DNA of 8,076 nucleotides from JADJOY01 sp964450125 (lineage in GTDB: Bacteria; JADJOY01), in the NCBI GenBank assembly GCA_964450125.1, contig CAYVDO010000377.1, positions 1 through 8,076 of the forward strand, in the 5' to 3' direction. Position 1 is the first letter of the stretch. Each line of letters starts with the position of its first letter. The notes beneath the pieces were generated by a model. That model was given only the letters and a program-made list of their open reading frames with translations, ran no database searches and was not told where the DNA came from. Below, in pieces: positions 1-6,639 of this stretch. The position numbers and the translations under genes were made by a program.

Positions 1-297
1 ACCAGCTCACGTGCATCCGACGTCACCTCACGGGGGCTCGAATTCTACAGCCACCCGTCATCGACGTAATTCCTTATCGCTCCGCGCCGCAGCAGGACGC
101 AAGCACCCCCTCGACGGAACAGGGGCGCGGAAAGGGCGAGCCCCCCGGCACCAGCCACTGCCACTCCTTCCCCGCTGCCCGGCCCCCGGCCGCTCCGCAA
201 GCCCGCGCGTGGTCTCGGAGCTGGATCGGTTTCGTGCGGAACCGTTCCCAGGCGTGAGGGGTTGGGAGCACGTCGAGGGCCCTCCGCGGCCGCGCGC
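1..297. other. No gene recognised; GC-rich intergenic DNA
   Basis: Open frames on both strands here are rich in Arg, Pro and Gly with no recognisable motif, and look like chance openings in GC-rich DNA. I see no tRNA, rRNA or promoter. Short palindromes are present (GAGGGCCCTC at 275-284, CGCGGCCGCG at 285-294), and TCCCA at 246-250 can pair with TGGGA at 263-267. The 9-base string at 259-267 (GGGTTGGGA) is also complementary to 322-330 in the hairpin element that follows, so an alternative fold across the boundary is possible. Confidence 0.5.
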
Positions 298-338
298 CTA
301 GGAGTGTGTCGGGAAATTCGTTCCCAACCCACTCCTAG
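298..338. repeat. Left terminal hairpin of the element
   Basis: CTAGGAGTG (298-306) pairs perfectly with CACTCCTAG (330-338). Inside it, positions 308-309 pair with 327-328, and GGGAA (311-315) pairs with TTCCC (321-325) around the 5-base loop at 316-320. This gives 16 pairs interrupted by only two single mismatches. Confidence 0.7.
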
Positions 339-373
339 CCTCGCCGAAGGCGAGGATCGGCGAGCGAAGCCGA
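339..373. repeat. Two small adjacent stem-loops
   Basis: CCTCGCC (339-345) pairs perfectly with GGCGAGG (349-355) around the triloop GAA. One base further on, TCGGC (357-361) pairs with GCCGA (369-373) around a 7-base loop. They sit directly against the left terminal hairpin and are part of the same structured block. Confidence 0.5.
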
Positions 374-392
374 GCCGGCTTGGGGGTGGGGC

Positions 393-418
393 CCCGAAAA
401 AGTCACGCCTTTTTCGGG
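393..418. repeat. Hairpin with A5/T5 stem
   Basis: CCCGAAAAA (393-401) pairs perfectly with TTTTTCGGG (410-418) around an 8-base loop (402-409). The A/T run lies within the stem, and no separate T-tract follows the stem on either strand. It therefore does not fit a normal intrinsic terminator despite a superficial likeness. Confidence 0.65.
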
Positions 419-440
419 CGGGGGTCTGTTGAGACCCCCG
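419..440. repeat. Hairpin with 9-bp stem and GTTG tetraloop
   Basis: CGGGGGTCT (419-427) pairs perfectly with AGACCCCCG (432-440), leaving a 4-base GTTG loop. It abuts the previous hairpin with no spacer, so the two stems could stack coaxially in RNA or single-stranded DNA. Confidence 0.65.
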
Positions 441-453
441 AGGAGGCATCGAA

Positions 454-500
454 CGAGGAGCCTGTCGCCGTGCGCGGCACATTTTCCGACAGGCTCCTCG
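454..500. repeat. Right terminal hairpin of the element, 14-bp perfect stem
   Basis: CGAGGAGCCTGTCG (454-467) is the exact reverse complement of 487-500. The 19-base loop contains a second small stem, GTGC (470-473) with GCAC (477-480). It is the longest perfect stem in the window. Its outer arm, read on the minus strand, resembles the outer arm of the left hairpin at 298. Confidence 0.7.
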
Positions 501-810
501 AGCTGCGCTCACGGGCAGTGAGACTCGTGTCGCTTGACCGCGTCCGCGGCGAGCCTTCGGTTCCACGCCATCGATCGGGGGCCACCCCTGCCCACCGACG
601 GCCCCCAGACCCGCGCGACTCGACCGGCGCATCCAGGCAAACGGACCCGCAGCCAACATCTCGATTGTCTTGACAGCCCGCTCCGCGAGCCGCTATCCCT
701 GCCAGATTCGGCTGCCCTCCCGACCTCGGGCGGCCTGCCGCTTCATTCCACGGCGAGCGACGAGTCTCCCCGACGATCGCGCTTCGCACACCGACGAGCC
801 GCTTCGACAC
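501..810 (+). other. Non-coding leader upstream of gmd
   Basis: No convincing gene lies here. The frame of gmd stays open upstream to about 670, but that stretch lacks any dehydratase sequence and the Rossmann fold starts at 811. The stretch holds a small hairpin (CTCAC 508-512 with GTGAG 518-522), a G/C-only hairpin (GGGGGCC 577-583 with GGCCCCC 600-606, 16-base loop) and the promoter candidate at 670-699. Confidence 0.45.
670..699 (+). promoter_or_regulatory. Candidate sigma-70-type promoter for the gmd gene group
   Basis: A perfect TTGACA hexamer at 670-675 is followed, after 18 bases, by TATCCC at 694-699. The -35 box is consensus and the -10 box matches at its first three positions only. 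Transcription would start near 706 and leave an untranslated leader of about 105 bases before gmd. It is the only plausible promoter I found upstream of the plus-strand genes; it is a pattern match, not proof. Confidence 0.4.
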
Positions 811-1788
811 ATGCCGACAGCACTCATCACTGGAATCACCGGGCAAGACGGTTCCTATCTCGCCGAGCTGCTACTCGAGAAGGGCTACCGCGTCGTCGGC
901 ATGGTCCGACGCTCCTCGCTCGAGAAGTTCGAGCGTATCGATCACCTGCGGGACAAGATCGAGATCTGCCAGGCCGACCTCCTGGACCAGCTCTCGATCA
1001 TCCGGGTGGTCGAACAGACCGGCCCCGACGAGATCTACAACCTCGCCGCCCAGAGCTTCGTGCCCACGTCGTGGGACCAACCGGTCCTCACCGCCGAGTT
1101 CACCGCGGTGGGCGTGACGCGGATGCTGGAAGCGATCCACCAGCTCAACCGCAAGATCCGCTTCTATCAGGCGTCGTCGAGCGAGATGTTCGGCAAGGTC
1201 CGCGACGTACCGCAGACCGAGCTCACGCCGTTCCATCCGCGCAGCCCGTACGGGGTGGCCAAGGTCTACGGCCACTACATCACGGTGAATTACCGCGAGA
1301 GCTACGACATCTTCGCGGTGTCGGGCATCCTCTTCAATCACGAGTCGCCGCGCCGCGGCCTCGAGTTCGTGACCCGCAAGGTCAGCGACGCGGTGGCGCG
1401 GATCAAGCTCGGGATGCAGAAGGAGCTGCGCATCGGCAACCTCGATGCGAAGCGCGATTGGGGCTTCGCGGGCGATTACGTGAAGGCGATGTGGCTCATG
1501 CTTCAGCAGAAGAGCCCCGACGACTACGTCATCGCCACCGGCGAGACCCACTCCGTGCGCGAGCTGGTGCAAGTGGCGTTCGAGTGCGCCGGGCTCGACT
1601 GGGAGAAGTACACGGTCGTGGATCCGCGCTTCGTCCGTCCCGCCGAGGTGGATCTCCTCATCGGAGACCCGTCCAAGGCGAAGCGCGATTTCGGCTGGGT
1701 GCCGTCGGTGAGCTTCCGCGAGCTGGTCCGCATGATGGTCGACCACGACCTGAAGCGGCTTTCCAGCGGACCCGCGGCGCCCAAGTGA
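811..1788 (+). CDS. gmd: GDP-mannose 4,6-dehydratase
   Basis: This cytoplasmic enzyme converts GDP-D-mannose to GDP-4-keto-6-deoxy-D-mannose, the branch point to GDP-fucose, GDP-rhamnose and related sugars. The 325-residue protein is an extended short-chain dehydratase. Its NADP-binding motif GITGQDG is at 8-14, followed by VRRSS at 32-36, NLAAQSFV at 77-84, the active-site stretch QASSSEMFG at 120-128, and YGVAK at 147-151 (Tyr147, Lys151). FNHESPRRG at 175-183, FVTRK and RDWGFAGDYV at 215-223 are Gmd hallmarks. Ser123 stands where E. coli Gmd has Thr132; Glu125 matches Glu134. The length and the ending resemble the short Pseudomonas-type enzymes, not the 373-residue E. coli form. The ATG at 811 is chosen because the fold begins there, although no clear Shine-Dalgarno precedes it. 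The partner reductase (Rmd or Fcl) is not in the window. Confidence 0.95.
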   Translation: MPTALITGITGQDGSYLAELLLEKGYRVVGMVRRSSLEKFERIDHLRDKIEICQADLLDQLSIIRVVEQTGPDEIYNLAAQSFVPTSWDQPVLTAEFTAVGVTRMLEAIHQLNRKIRFYQASSSEMFGKVRDVPQTELTPFHPRSPYGVAKVYGHYITVNYRESYDIFAVSGILFNHESPRRGLEFVTRKVSDAVARIKLGMQKELRIGNLDAKRDWGFAGDYVKAMWLMLQQKSPDDYVIATGETHSVRELVQVAFECAGLDWEKYTVVDPRFVRPAEVDLLIGDPSKAKRDFGWVPSVSFRELVRMMVDHDLKRLSSGPAAPK

Positions 1789-1869
1789 CCGCGCGTCCCC
1801 GCCGCAGCCGCCCGTCCCTGCCCCTGCGCCGTTTCGCGAGCTGGCCGCTCGGCCGGAAGGATCGCCACG

Positions 1870-1900
1870 GGCGCGCGAGTCGCGCCGCGACCCCTGGGAG
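1870..1900 (+). promoter_or_regulatory. Hairpin and ribosome binding site before the phosphomannomutase gene
   Basis: In the 118-base gap after gmd, GGCGCG (1870-1875) pairs with CGCGCC (1881-1886) around a 5-base loop. GGGAG (1896-1900) follows, 6 bases before the ATG at 1907. The Shine-Dalgarno supports that start. The small stem just upstream might affect ribosome access, which is inference only. I see no new promoter in the gap, so co-transcription with gmd is likely. Confidence 0.45.
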
Positions 1901-1906
1901 CCATCG

Positions 1907-3262
1907 ATGAACGTGAATCCCGCCATCTTTCGCGAGTACGACGTCCGCGGCATCGTCGACCAAGATCTCACCGACGAGTTCGCCGAGCTTCTCGGCAAGG
2001 CGTTCGGCACGTATCAGGTGCAACGCGAGCGAACCCAGCTCGCCGTCGGCCGCGACGTGCGGGCCTCGAGCACCCGCTTTCGCGACGCGCTGATCCGCGG
2101 GCTGGTCTCCACCGGCTGCGAGGTCATCGACGTCGGGGTCTGCCCCACGCCGCTGCTCTACTTCGCCCTCTTCCACTACGAGCGCTCCGGCGGCGTGATG
2201 ATCACGGGCAGCCACAACCCGCCCGAGTTCAACGGCTTCAAGATCTGCTCGGGCAAGAGCACCATCCACGGTGGCGACATCCAGGAGCTCCTGGCGATCG
2301 CCCAGTCCGGCAACTTCGCGAGCGGCGAAGGCTCGGTGCGCGAAGCCGAGATCATCGATCCCTACATCGCCTGGGTGAAGGGCAACGTGCGCATCCAGCG
2401 CCCCGTGAAGGTGGTGGTGGACGCGGGCAACGGCACCGCCGGCGTGGTGGCGCCACGCATGCTCGAAGCCCTCGGCCAAGACGTGATCCCGCTCTTCTGC
2501 GAGCCCGACGCGACCTTCCCCAACCACCACCCCGACCCCACCATCCCCGAGAACCTGGAAGCGCTCATCGACAAGGTCCACGAGACCGGCGCCGAGCTCG
2601 GGATCGGCTACGACGGCGACGGCGATCGCATCGGCGTCGTGACCGGGCGCGGCAAGATCCTGTGGGGCGACATGCTGATGGTGCTGTTCTCGCGCGAGAT
2701 CCTGCGTGGACGGCCGGGAGCCACCATCGTCGCCGAGGTCAAGTGCTCACAGAACCTCTACGACGACATCGCGGCGCGCGGCGGCAACGGCATCATGTGG
2801 AAAGCCGGGCACTCGCCGATCAAGGCCAAGATGCGCGAGGTGGGCGCGGCGCTGGGCGGCGAGATGAGCGGCCACGTGTTCTTCGCCGACCGGTTCTTCG
2901 GCTTCGACGACGCGCTCTACGCCACGTTGCGGGTGCTCGAGATCGTGGCGCGCGAGGAACGCACCCTCGACGAGTTGCTCTCCGACCTACCGCCGCTCGT
3001 AGCCACCCCCGAGATCCGGATCGATTGCCCCGACGACAAGAAGTTCGAGGTGGTGCGGCGAGCCGTCGAGCACTTCAAGACGACCCACACCGTGGTGGAC
3101 GTGGACGGCGCGCGGGTGCTCTTCGAAGACGGCTGGGCGCTGGTGCGCGCCTCGAATACCCAACCGGTGCTGGTGTTGCGCTTCGAGGCCAAGAGTCAAG
3201 AGCGCCTTGACGCGATCCGGGGGGTGGTCGAAGATATCTTGCGCTCGCTCTCCGACGGTTGA
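1907..3262 (+). CDS. manB: Phosphomannomutase / phosphoglucomutase
   Basis: This is an alpha-D-phosphohexomutase that interconverts mannose-6-phosphate and mannose-1-phosphate (often also the glucose phosphates). It supplies Man-1-P for GDP-mannose, the substrate of the gmd product next door. The 451-residue protein has all four family domains. FREYDVRGI is at 8-16. The phosphoserine loop TGSHNPPEFNGFK is at 100-112 (catalytic Ser102). The Mg-binding loop YDGDGDRIG is at 235-243 (Asp236, Asp238, Asp240). The sugar-binding GEMSGH is at 318-323 and the phosphate-binding RASNTQP at 414-420. All key residues are intact and the length is close to Pseudomonas AlgC. Whether it prefers mannose or glucose phosphates cannot be read from sequence; the gmd context favours mannose. 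The symbol is therefore functional (manB/algC type). A GDP-mannose pyrophosphorylase would be needed between the two steps and is not here. Confidence 0.93.
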   Translation: MNVNPAIFREYDVRGIVDQDLTDEFAELLGKAFGTYQVQRERTQLAVGRDVRASSTRFRDALIRGLVSTGCEVIDVGVCPTPLLYFALFHYERSGGVMITGSHNPPEFNGFKICSGKSTIHGGDIQELLAIAQSGNFASGEGSVREAEIIDPYIAWVKGNVRIQRPVKVVVDAGNGTAGVVAPRMLEALGQDVIPLFCEPDATFPNHHPDPTIPENLEALIDKVHETGAELGIGYDGDGDRIGVVTGRGKILWGDMLMVLFSREILRGRPGATIVAEVKCSQNLYDDIAARGGNGIMWKAGHSPIKAKMREVGAALGGEMSGHVFFADRFFGFDDALYATLRVLEIVAREERTLDELLSDLPPLVATPEIRIDCPDDKKFEVVRRAVEHFKTTHTVVDVDGARVLFEDGWALVRASNTQPVLVLRFEAKSQERLDAIRGVVEDILRSLSDG

Positions 3263-3359
3263 GTCACCCGGATTCGCCTTCGTTTCGCGGCCACATTCGG
3301 TGAGACACCTTCTTCGCACTCGCGCCGGCGGCCGCGCGCCAACGCCGATCGCGAGCGCA

Positions 3360-4307
3360 GTGATCGGTCGCGCGGCGCGGCCAACACGACCGTTCTCGGC
3401 CGCCGCAGCGCTGTGGCTCGCAGGCTGCTCGTGGCTCTCGCCGGGGGCGCCGATGCCCCAGAGCATCGACCTGGTGGAGGCTTCGCCCCACGAGGTCGAG
3501 GCCGAGCTCGCCAAGCTCGAGGCACGCGGAGTGTGGCGCAGCGCTACGTCGGATCGCACCGCAGCGATCCCGCTCACGAGCCGTACCTATCGGGACGTCA
3601 CGGCGCTGGCGAGCCCGGCGGTGGTGAACATCTTCACCCAAACCACCGTCATCGGAAGTCTGTACGCCGACCCGCTCGGGGTCTTCCCGTTCCAGGTCGG
3701 CATCCCAATCCCGCACCGCGGTAGCAACCTGGGCAGCGGCTTCCTCATCGGCAACGGCCACGTCGTCACCAGCCGGCGAGTGGTCGCCGCCGCACAGGCG
3801 ATCGAGGTCCAGGTCCCGGGAATCCCGCACGGCTTTCCTGCCCAGGTGCTCGGCGCCGTGCCGTCGAGCGAAGTGGCGCTGCTCAAGATCGATTTGGGAT
3901 CGAGCGTGGCCGCGAGCTTGCCGCTGGGCAGTTCGGCGTCCGTGCCCATCGGCGAGCCCGTGCTCGCCATCGGCAACCCGTTCGGTACCGGCCCCACCGC
4001 GCGAGAGGGCATCGTGTCGTTCCGGGCCAAGCGCTTGCCGCTGCGTGGCACGGAGTCGAACCCGGACGGGGTCGAGTTCCTGCAGACGACGGCGCGCTGT
4101 CAGTCGGGCGATTCCGGCGGACCGTTGGTCGACCTGACGGGGACCGTGATCGGCATGAACGTGGTTCCTCAGAGCGAGGGTACCCCGAGCGGAACCGCAG
4201 TCGCGGACGCGGGCTACGCGGTGCCGATCGAGGTCGTGAAGTCCTCGGTGGCGCAGATCCTGACTCGCCCCCGCGTTCCGATGCCGCCCCTTCCGAACCT
4301 GCCGTGA
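3360..4307 (+). CDS. Trypsin/HtrA-like lipoprotein, probable pseudoprotease
   Basis: This is a predicted secreted lipoprotein of 315 residues with a single S1C (HtrA/DegP-type) protease fold and no PDZ domain. From the GTG at 3360 it has a short basic n-region, a hydrophobic stretch and the lipobox LAGC (Cys23), followed by Ser, which would favour outer-membrane sorting under the E. coli rule. Fold markers include SPAVVNIFT (about 85-93), GSGFLIG (125-131), AIGNPFG (203-209) and GDSGGPLV (250-257, Ser252). The canonical TNxHVV motif reads TSRRVV here, placing Arg140 at the catalytic His. The canonical Asp before the LLKID strand is Glu171. With two of three triad residues changed, normal proteolysis is unlikely; a binding or scaffold role is inferred. 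A GTG at 3300 and an ATG at 3207 (overlapping the previous gene) are alternative in-frame starts, but they would add an unusually long n-region. The tail is proline-rich. Confidence 0.8.
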   Translation: MIGRAARPTRPFSAAAALWLAGCSWLSPGAPMPQSIDLVEASPHEVEAELAKLEARGVWRSATSDRTAAIPLTSRTYRDVTALASPAVVNIFTQTTVIGSLYADPLGVFPFQVGIPIPHRGSNLGSGFLIGNGHVVTSRRVVAAAQAIEVQVPGIPHGFPAQVLGAVPSSEVALLKIDLGSSVAASLPLGSSASVPIGEPVLAIGNPFGTGPTAREGIVSFRAKRLPLRGTESNPDGVEFLQTTARCQSGDSGGPLVDLTGTVIGMNVVPQSEGTPSGTAVADAGYAVPIEVVKSSVAQILTRPRVPMPPLPNLP

Positions 4308-4410
4308 CTCCGCGCGGGACGCTCGACCTGCCCCCAGCCGGGCGCTGCCAGCCCTGAAATCAGCGCACTCACCGTTCCCGCACCCGCGCCGGATTCATGG
4401 GCCGGCGGTC

Positions 4411-4425
4411 GAACGTTGGACGTTC
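4411..4425 (+). repeat. Short perfect inverted repeat before the glycosyltransferase gene
   Basis: GAACGT (4411-4416) and ACGTTC (4420-4425) are perfect inverted repeats separated by TGG. They end 9 bases before the GTG start at 4435. This could be an operator half-site pair or a small hairpin over the ribosome-binding region. The 127-base gap after the protease-like gene contains no other clear signal, and no good Shine-Dalgarno precedes the GTG. Confidence 0.3.
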
Positions 4426-4434
4426 CTGGTCGGG

Positions 4435-6627
4435 GTGACGCTGATCCTCGGGCTCGCGGCGCTGCGACTGGTCGCCGTGATCCTCGGTCCGATGGACGAG
4501 ATCGTCCGCGTCTTCGCCTCGCACGACGACGCCTTCTACTACTTCCAGATCGCGTGGAACCTGGCGCACGGCTTCGGCAGCACGTTCGACCGCGTACATC
4601 CCACCAACGGCTACCAGCCTTTGTGGGGCTGGCTTCTCGCAGGCGTCGCGCGGTTTTGCAGCGACCGCGACGCGCTCCTGCGCGCCGGCGCGGCCACGGC
4701 TGCCGCGCTCTTCCTAAGCGCAGGTTGGCTCTTGGCCCGAGCGGCGGCGCGGCTGTTCCACGCGCCCACGGCCCTGGTCGCGCTCGCGCTGTGGGCCTTC
4801 TTTCCCGCGGTGGAACGGAACCTGATGCTCGAGGCACCGCTGCACGCGGCCTGCGTCGCGCTCGTGATCGGCCTCGTGGCGGACTTGGCCACGGTGCGAG
4901 ATGCGCGCGACTCGCGGCGACGCGCGTGGATCGCGGGCGTGGCGTTCGCGCTCTTGGCACTGGCGCGTCTCGACGAGCTGATCTTGGTCGTGGTCGCCGG
5001 CGTCCTGCTCGCGGCGATGGCCCGACGACGCGGCGACGCGCTTCGCTCCGTGCGGCGCCTGTCACGGCTGTGGGGACCCACGGCAGCCGTGGTCGGGCTC
5101 TATGCCCTCGGAAACCGACTGTGGATCGGCTCGGCCTTGCCGATCAGCGGTCTCGTCAAGCAACGCGAGCTCGATGCGCTTCTCGCGGCGGCCTGGCGCG
5201 ACGATGGCACGGCAGCACTGATGCGGCTGGTTCACGAGCGGATCACCGATTGCGTCCACGTGGGAGTCGATGCGTTCTTCGCGTCCTGGCTCGCCTTCCT
5301 CCTACCCAGCGCCGAGCGACTCTACGAGTGGATGCCCTGGTCGATCGTCGCGGGCTGCAGTGCGGCGGCCATCGGATTCGCCGGCACGCGTGTGCTTCGC
5401 GACGAGCCGGCACGAGTGACCTGGCTCGCGATCGGCGGCGGTGTCACGGTCCACTTTGCGTGCATGACGTATCTGGTGGGCGTGGATGCTCGGCCCTGGC
5501 AATGGACGGCCCTGCAGGTGGTGCTGTGCCTGCTGGTGCCTGCCGCCGTCCTCGCGCTACTCGCCGCCGTGGTGCGCGATGCGCCGCGAGCGGAGAGAAT
5601 CGGCCACATGCTGGGTCTCGTGGCGCTGGTCGCGATGTCCACGGCCTTCACCCGCTTCGCAGTGATTCCTGCCGTGACACGGGCGTCTAGTGCCGAGCCC
5701 ACCGATCGCCCGTACGCCGGAATGGCTCCACGCTTGGCCGCGCGGTTGCCGGCGGGCACCCGAGTCGGCGCTTACAACGCGGGCGCGCTCGCGTATTTCT
5801 CGAACCTCCAAGTCGTCAATCTCGACGGGCTGGTGAACTCGCCGTCTTTCCGCGACGACGTTCGGCGCATGGGCTGGCTCGGCTACTTGGATGCCAACCA
5901 GATCCAATACGTGAGCGACGTCCCCGGCATGTACTCGTCGCTGCCCGATCCCGAAATGCGGATGCGGATCGTCGCGCGTGACGAGATCGCCGGCACCACT
6001 CACCTGCTGTGGTGGATCCAGCCACGCGAGCGAGCGGATGCCGATGCGACGGGTCGCGATCGGCCGATCGCGTCCTCGGACGCGCTCTCGCTCTTGGCGG
6101 ATCTCGGTGGCGCCGACGCCGTCCTGCGCGGCGAGGCCGCGCGAATCCTCGAGAGCATCGCGGAAACGGCACGCGCCGAAGCTGACGACGAGGCGCTGCG
6201 CAGACGGCTCGCCGCACACTCCGCCGAGCTGCCACCACTGCTGACGGCGGCGATGCTCGCTCCGGAGCCTCGGGTCCGCTACGTGGCAGCCTGGTGGATC
6301 GCGTTGCTGAGGCCCGCGGCGGACACCGTTGCCGCGTCGATCGACCGCGCCCTCGCCGATCCGGAGTGGAAAGTGCGTCAGGCAGGAGCTGCCGCCGCCG
6401 GGTCACTCGGCGCGGGGGGTGAATGGACCGTGCCCCGTCTGGTTCAGCTACTCGACGATCCCGCGCCACCCGTGCAGGAACGTGCCGCGACGGCGCTGGG
6501 CGAGATTGGGACGTTCACGACTCCGGTGGTCCAGGCGTTACGACACGCGGCTGCAGGCGACGACGAAGCCGCGCGTGCGGCCGGCGAGGCGCTCGCCGTT
6601 GCGCGACCTACCCGGGAGCACGACTGA
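4435..6627 (+). CDS. GT-C-type membrane glycosyltransferase-like protein with C-terminal HEAT repeats
   Basis: The 730-residue protein has three parts. Residues 1 to about 411 are a polytopic membrane domain with roughly 11-13 hydrophobic segments. The first extracytoplasmic loop carries HDDAFYYFQIAWNLAHGFG (30-48) and TNGYQPLWG (57-65). This Asp-rich layout is typical of GT-C (ArnT/PMT-like, GT39-related) enzymes that use polyprenyl-phosphate sugars, with Asp31/Asp32 as catalytic candidates. Residues about 425-525 form a soluble domain with VGAYNAGALAYFSN (444-457) and VVNLDGLVNS (460-469), seen in related large membrane glycosyltransferases. Residues about 597-725 are four HEAT-like helical repeats, an unusual addition. 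The GTG at 4435 is the only standard start in frame after the upstream gene's stop; the frame is open further upstream without ATG, GTG or TTG, so the N-terminus is uncertain. A role in moving a sugar onto a surface glycan or protein is inferred; donor and acceptor are unknown. Confidence 0.75.
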   Translation: MTLILGLAALRLVAVILGPMDEIVRVFASHDDAFYYFQIAWNLAHGFGSTFDRVHPTNGYQPLWGWLLAGVARFCSDRDALLRAGAATAAALFLSAGWLLARAAARLFHAPTALVALALWAFFPAVERNLMLEAPLHAACVALVIGLVADLATVRDARDSRRRAWIAGVAFALLALARLDELILVVVAGVLLAAMARRRGDALRSVRRLSRLWGPTAAVVGLYALGNRLWIGSALPISGLVKQRELDALLAAAWRDDGTAALMRLVHERITDCVHVGVDAFFASWLAFLLPSAERLYEWMPWSIVAGCSAAAIGFAGTRVLRDEPARVTWLAIGGGVTVHFACMTYLVGVDARPWQWTALQVVLCLLVPAAVLALLAAVVRDAPRAERIGHMLGLVALVAMSTAFTRFAVIPAVTRASSAEPTDRPYAGMAPRLAARLPAGTRVGAYNAGALAYFSNLQVVNLDGLVNSPSFRDDVRRMGWLGYLDANQIQYVSDVPGMYSSLPDPEMRMRIVARDEIAGTTHLLWWIQPRERADADATGRDRPIASSDALSLLADLGGADAVLRGEAARILESIAETARAEADDEALRRRLAAHSAELPPLLTAAMLAPEPRVRYVAAWWIALLRPAADTVAASIDRALADPEWKVRQAGAAAAGSLGAGGEWTVPRLVQLLDDPAPPVQERAATALGEIGTFTTPVVQALRHAAAGDDEAARAAGEALAVARPTREHD
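6223..6609 (+). other. HEAT-like repeat domain at the C-terminus of the membrane protein
   Basis: Four tandem units of about 30 residues lie at protein residues 598-626, 629-659, 665-692 and 696-724. Each has a helix, a D/E-P or short turn, and a second helix with the pattern V-R/Q-x-A-A-x-x-x-L-G; ALADPEWKVRQAGAAAAGSLG and LLDDPAPPVQERAATALGEIG are the clearest, the first shown from residue 639. HEAT repeats bind other proteins. If the last membrane segment leaves the C-terminus outside the cytoplasm, as usual for GT-C enzymes, the domain would face the periplasm. Confidence 0.65.
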
Positions 6628-6639
6628 GCCCCGGCTGAG

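Larger units (their letters stand above)
298..500. repeat. Hairpin cluster with inverted terminal repeats (MITE- or REP/BIME-like)
   Basis: This 203-base block is made almost entirely of consecutive stem-loops: 298-338, 339-355, 357-373, 393-418, 419-440 and 454-500. The first 23 bases on the plus strand (298-320) match the first 23 bases read inward from the other end on the minus strand (500-478) at 17 of 23 positions, including AGGAG and TGTCGG. The block is therefore bounded by imperfect inverted repeats, and each terminal repeat is itself one arm of a hairpin. That arrangement is known for MITEs and for paired REP sequences (BIMEs) mobilised by REP-associated tyrosine transposases. No transposase is encoded in the window and I see no clear target-site duplication. 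A structured non-coding RNA is the main alternative. Confidence 0.55.

Noticed and set aside
35..60. tRNA 3' end suggested by GGCTCGAATTC
   Set aside because: The bases around it do not form a T-arm stem, and no acceptor, D-arm or anticodon arm could be found upstream.
391..418. Intrinsic terminator for a gene left of the element
   Set aside because: The T-run is part of the stem and is followed by CGGG, not by a free U-tract, and no gene is seen immediately upstream for it to serve.
298..500. CRISPR array or integron attC site
   Set aside because: There are no regularly spaced direct repeats with unique spacers, and the core sites expected of attC are absent. The repeats are inverted hairpin arms.
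45..659. Long minus-strand open frame across the hairpin region
   Set aside because: It is rich in Arg, Ala, Pro and Gly, shows no motif, and runs straight through the inverted-repeat hairpins. This is typical of chance frames in GC-rich DNA.
670..810. N-terminal extension of gmd
   Set aside because: The frame is open from an ATG at 670, but the added 47 residues have no dehydratase similarity, and that ATG region overlaps the TTGACA promoter candidate. The Rossmann motif starts 8 residues after 811, as in the family.
4214..5065. Minus-strand open frame opposite the protease-like and glycosyltransferase genes
   Set aside because: Its translation is dominated by Arg, Ala, Ser and Pro, the usual shadow of a GC-rich coding strand. 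The plus-strand genes have clear domains.
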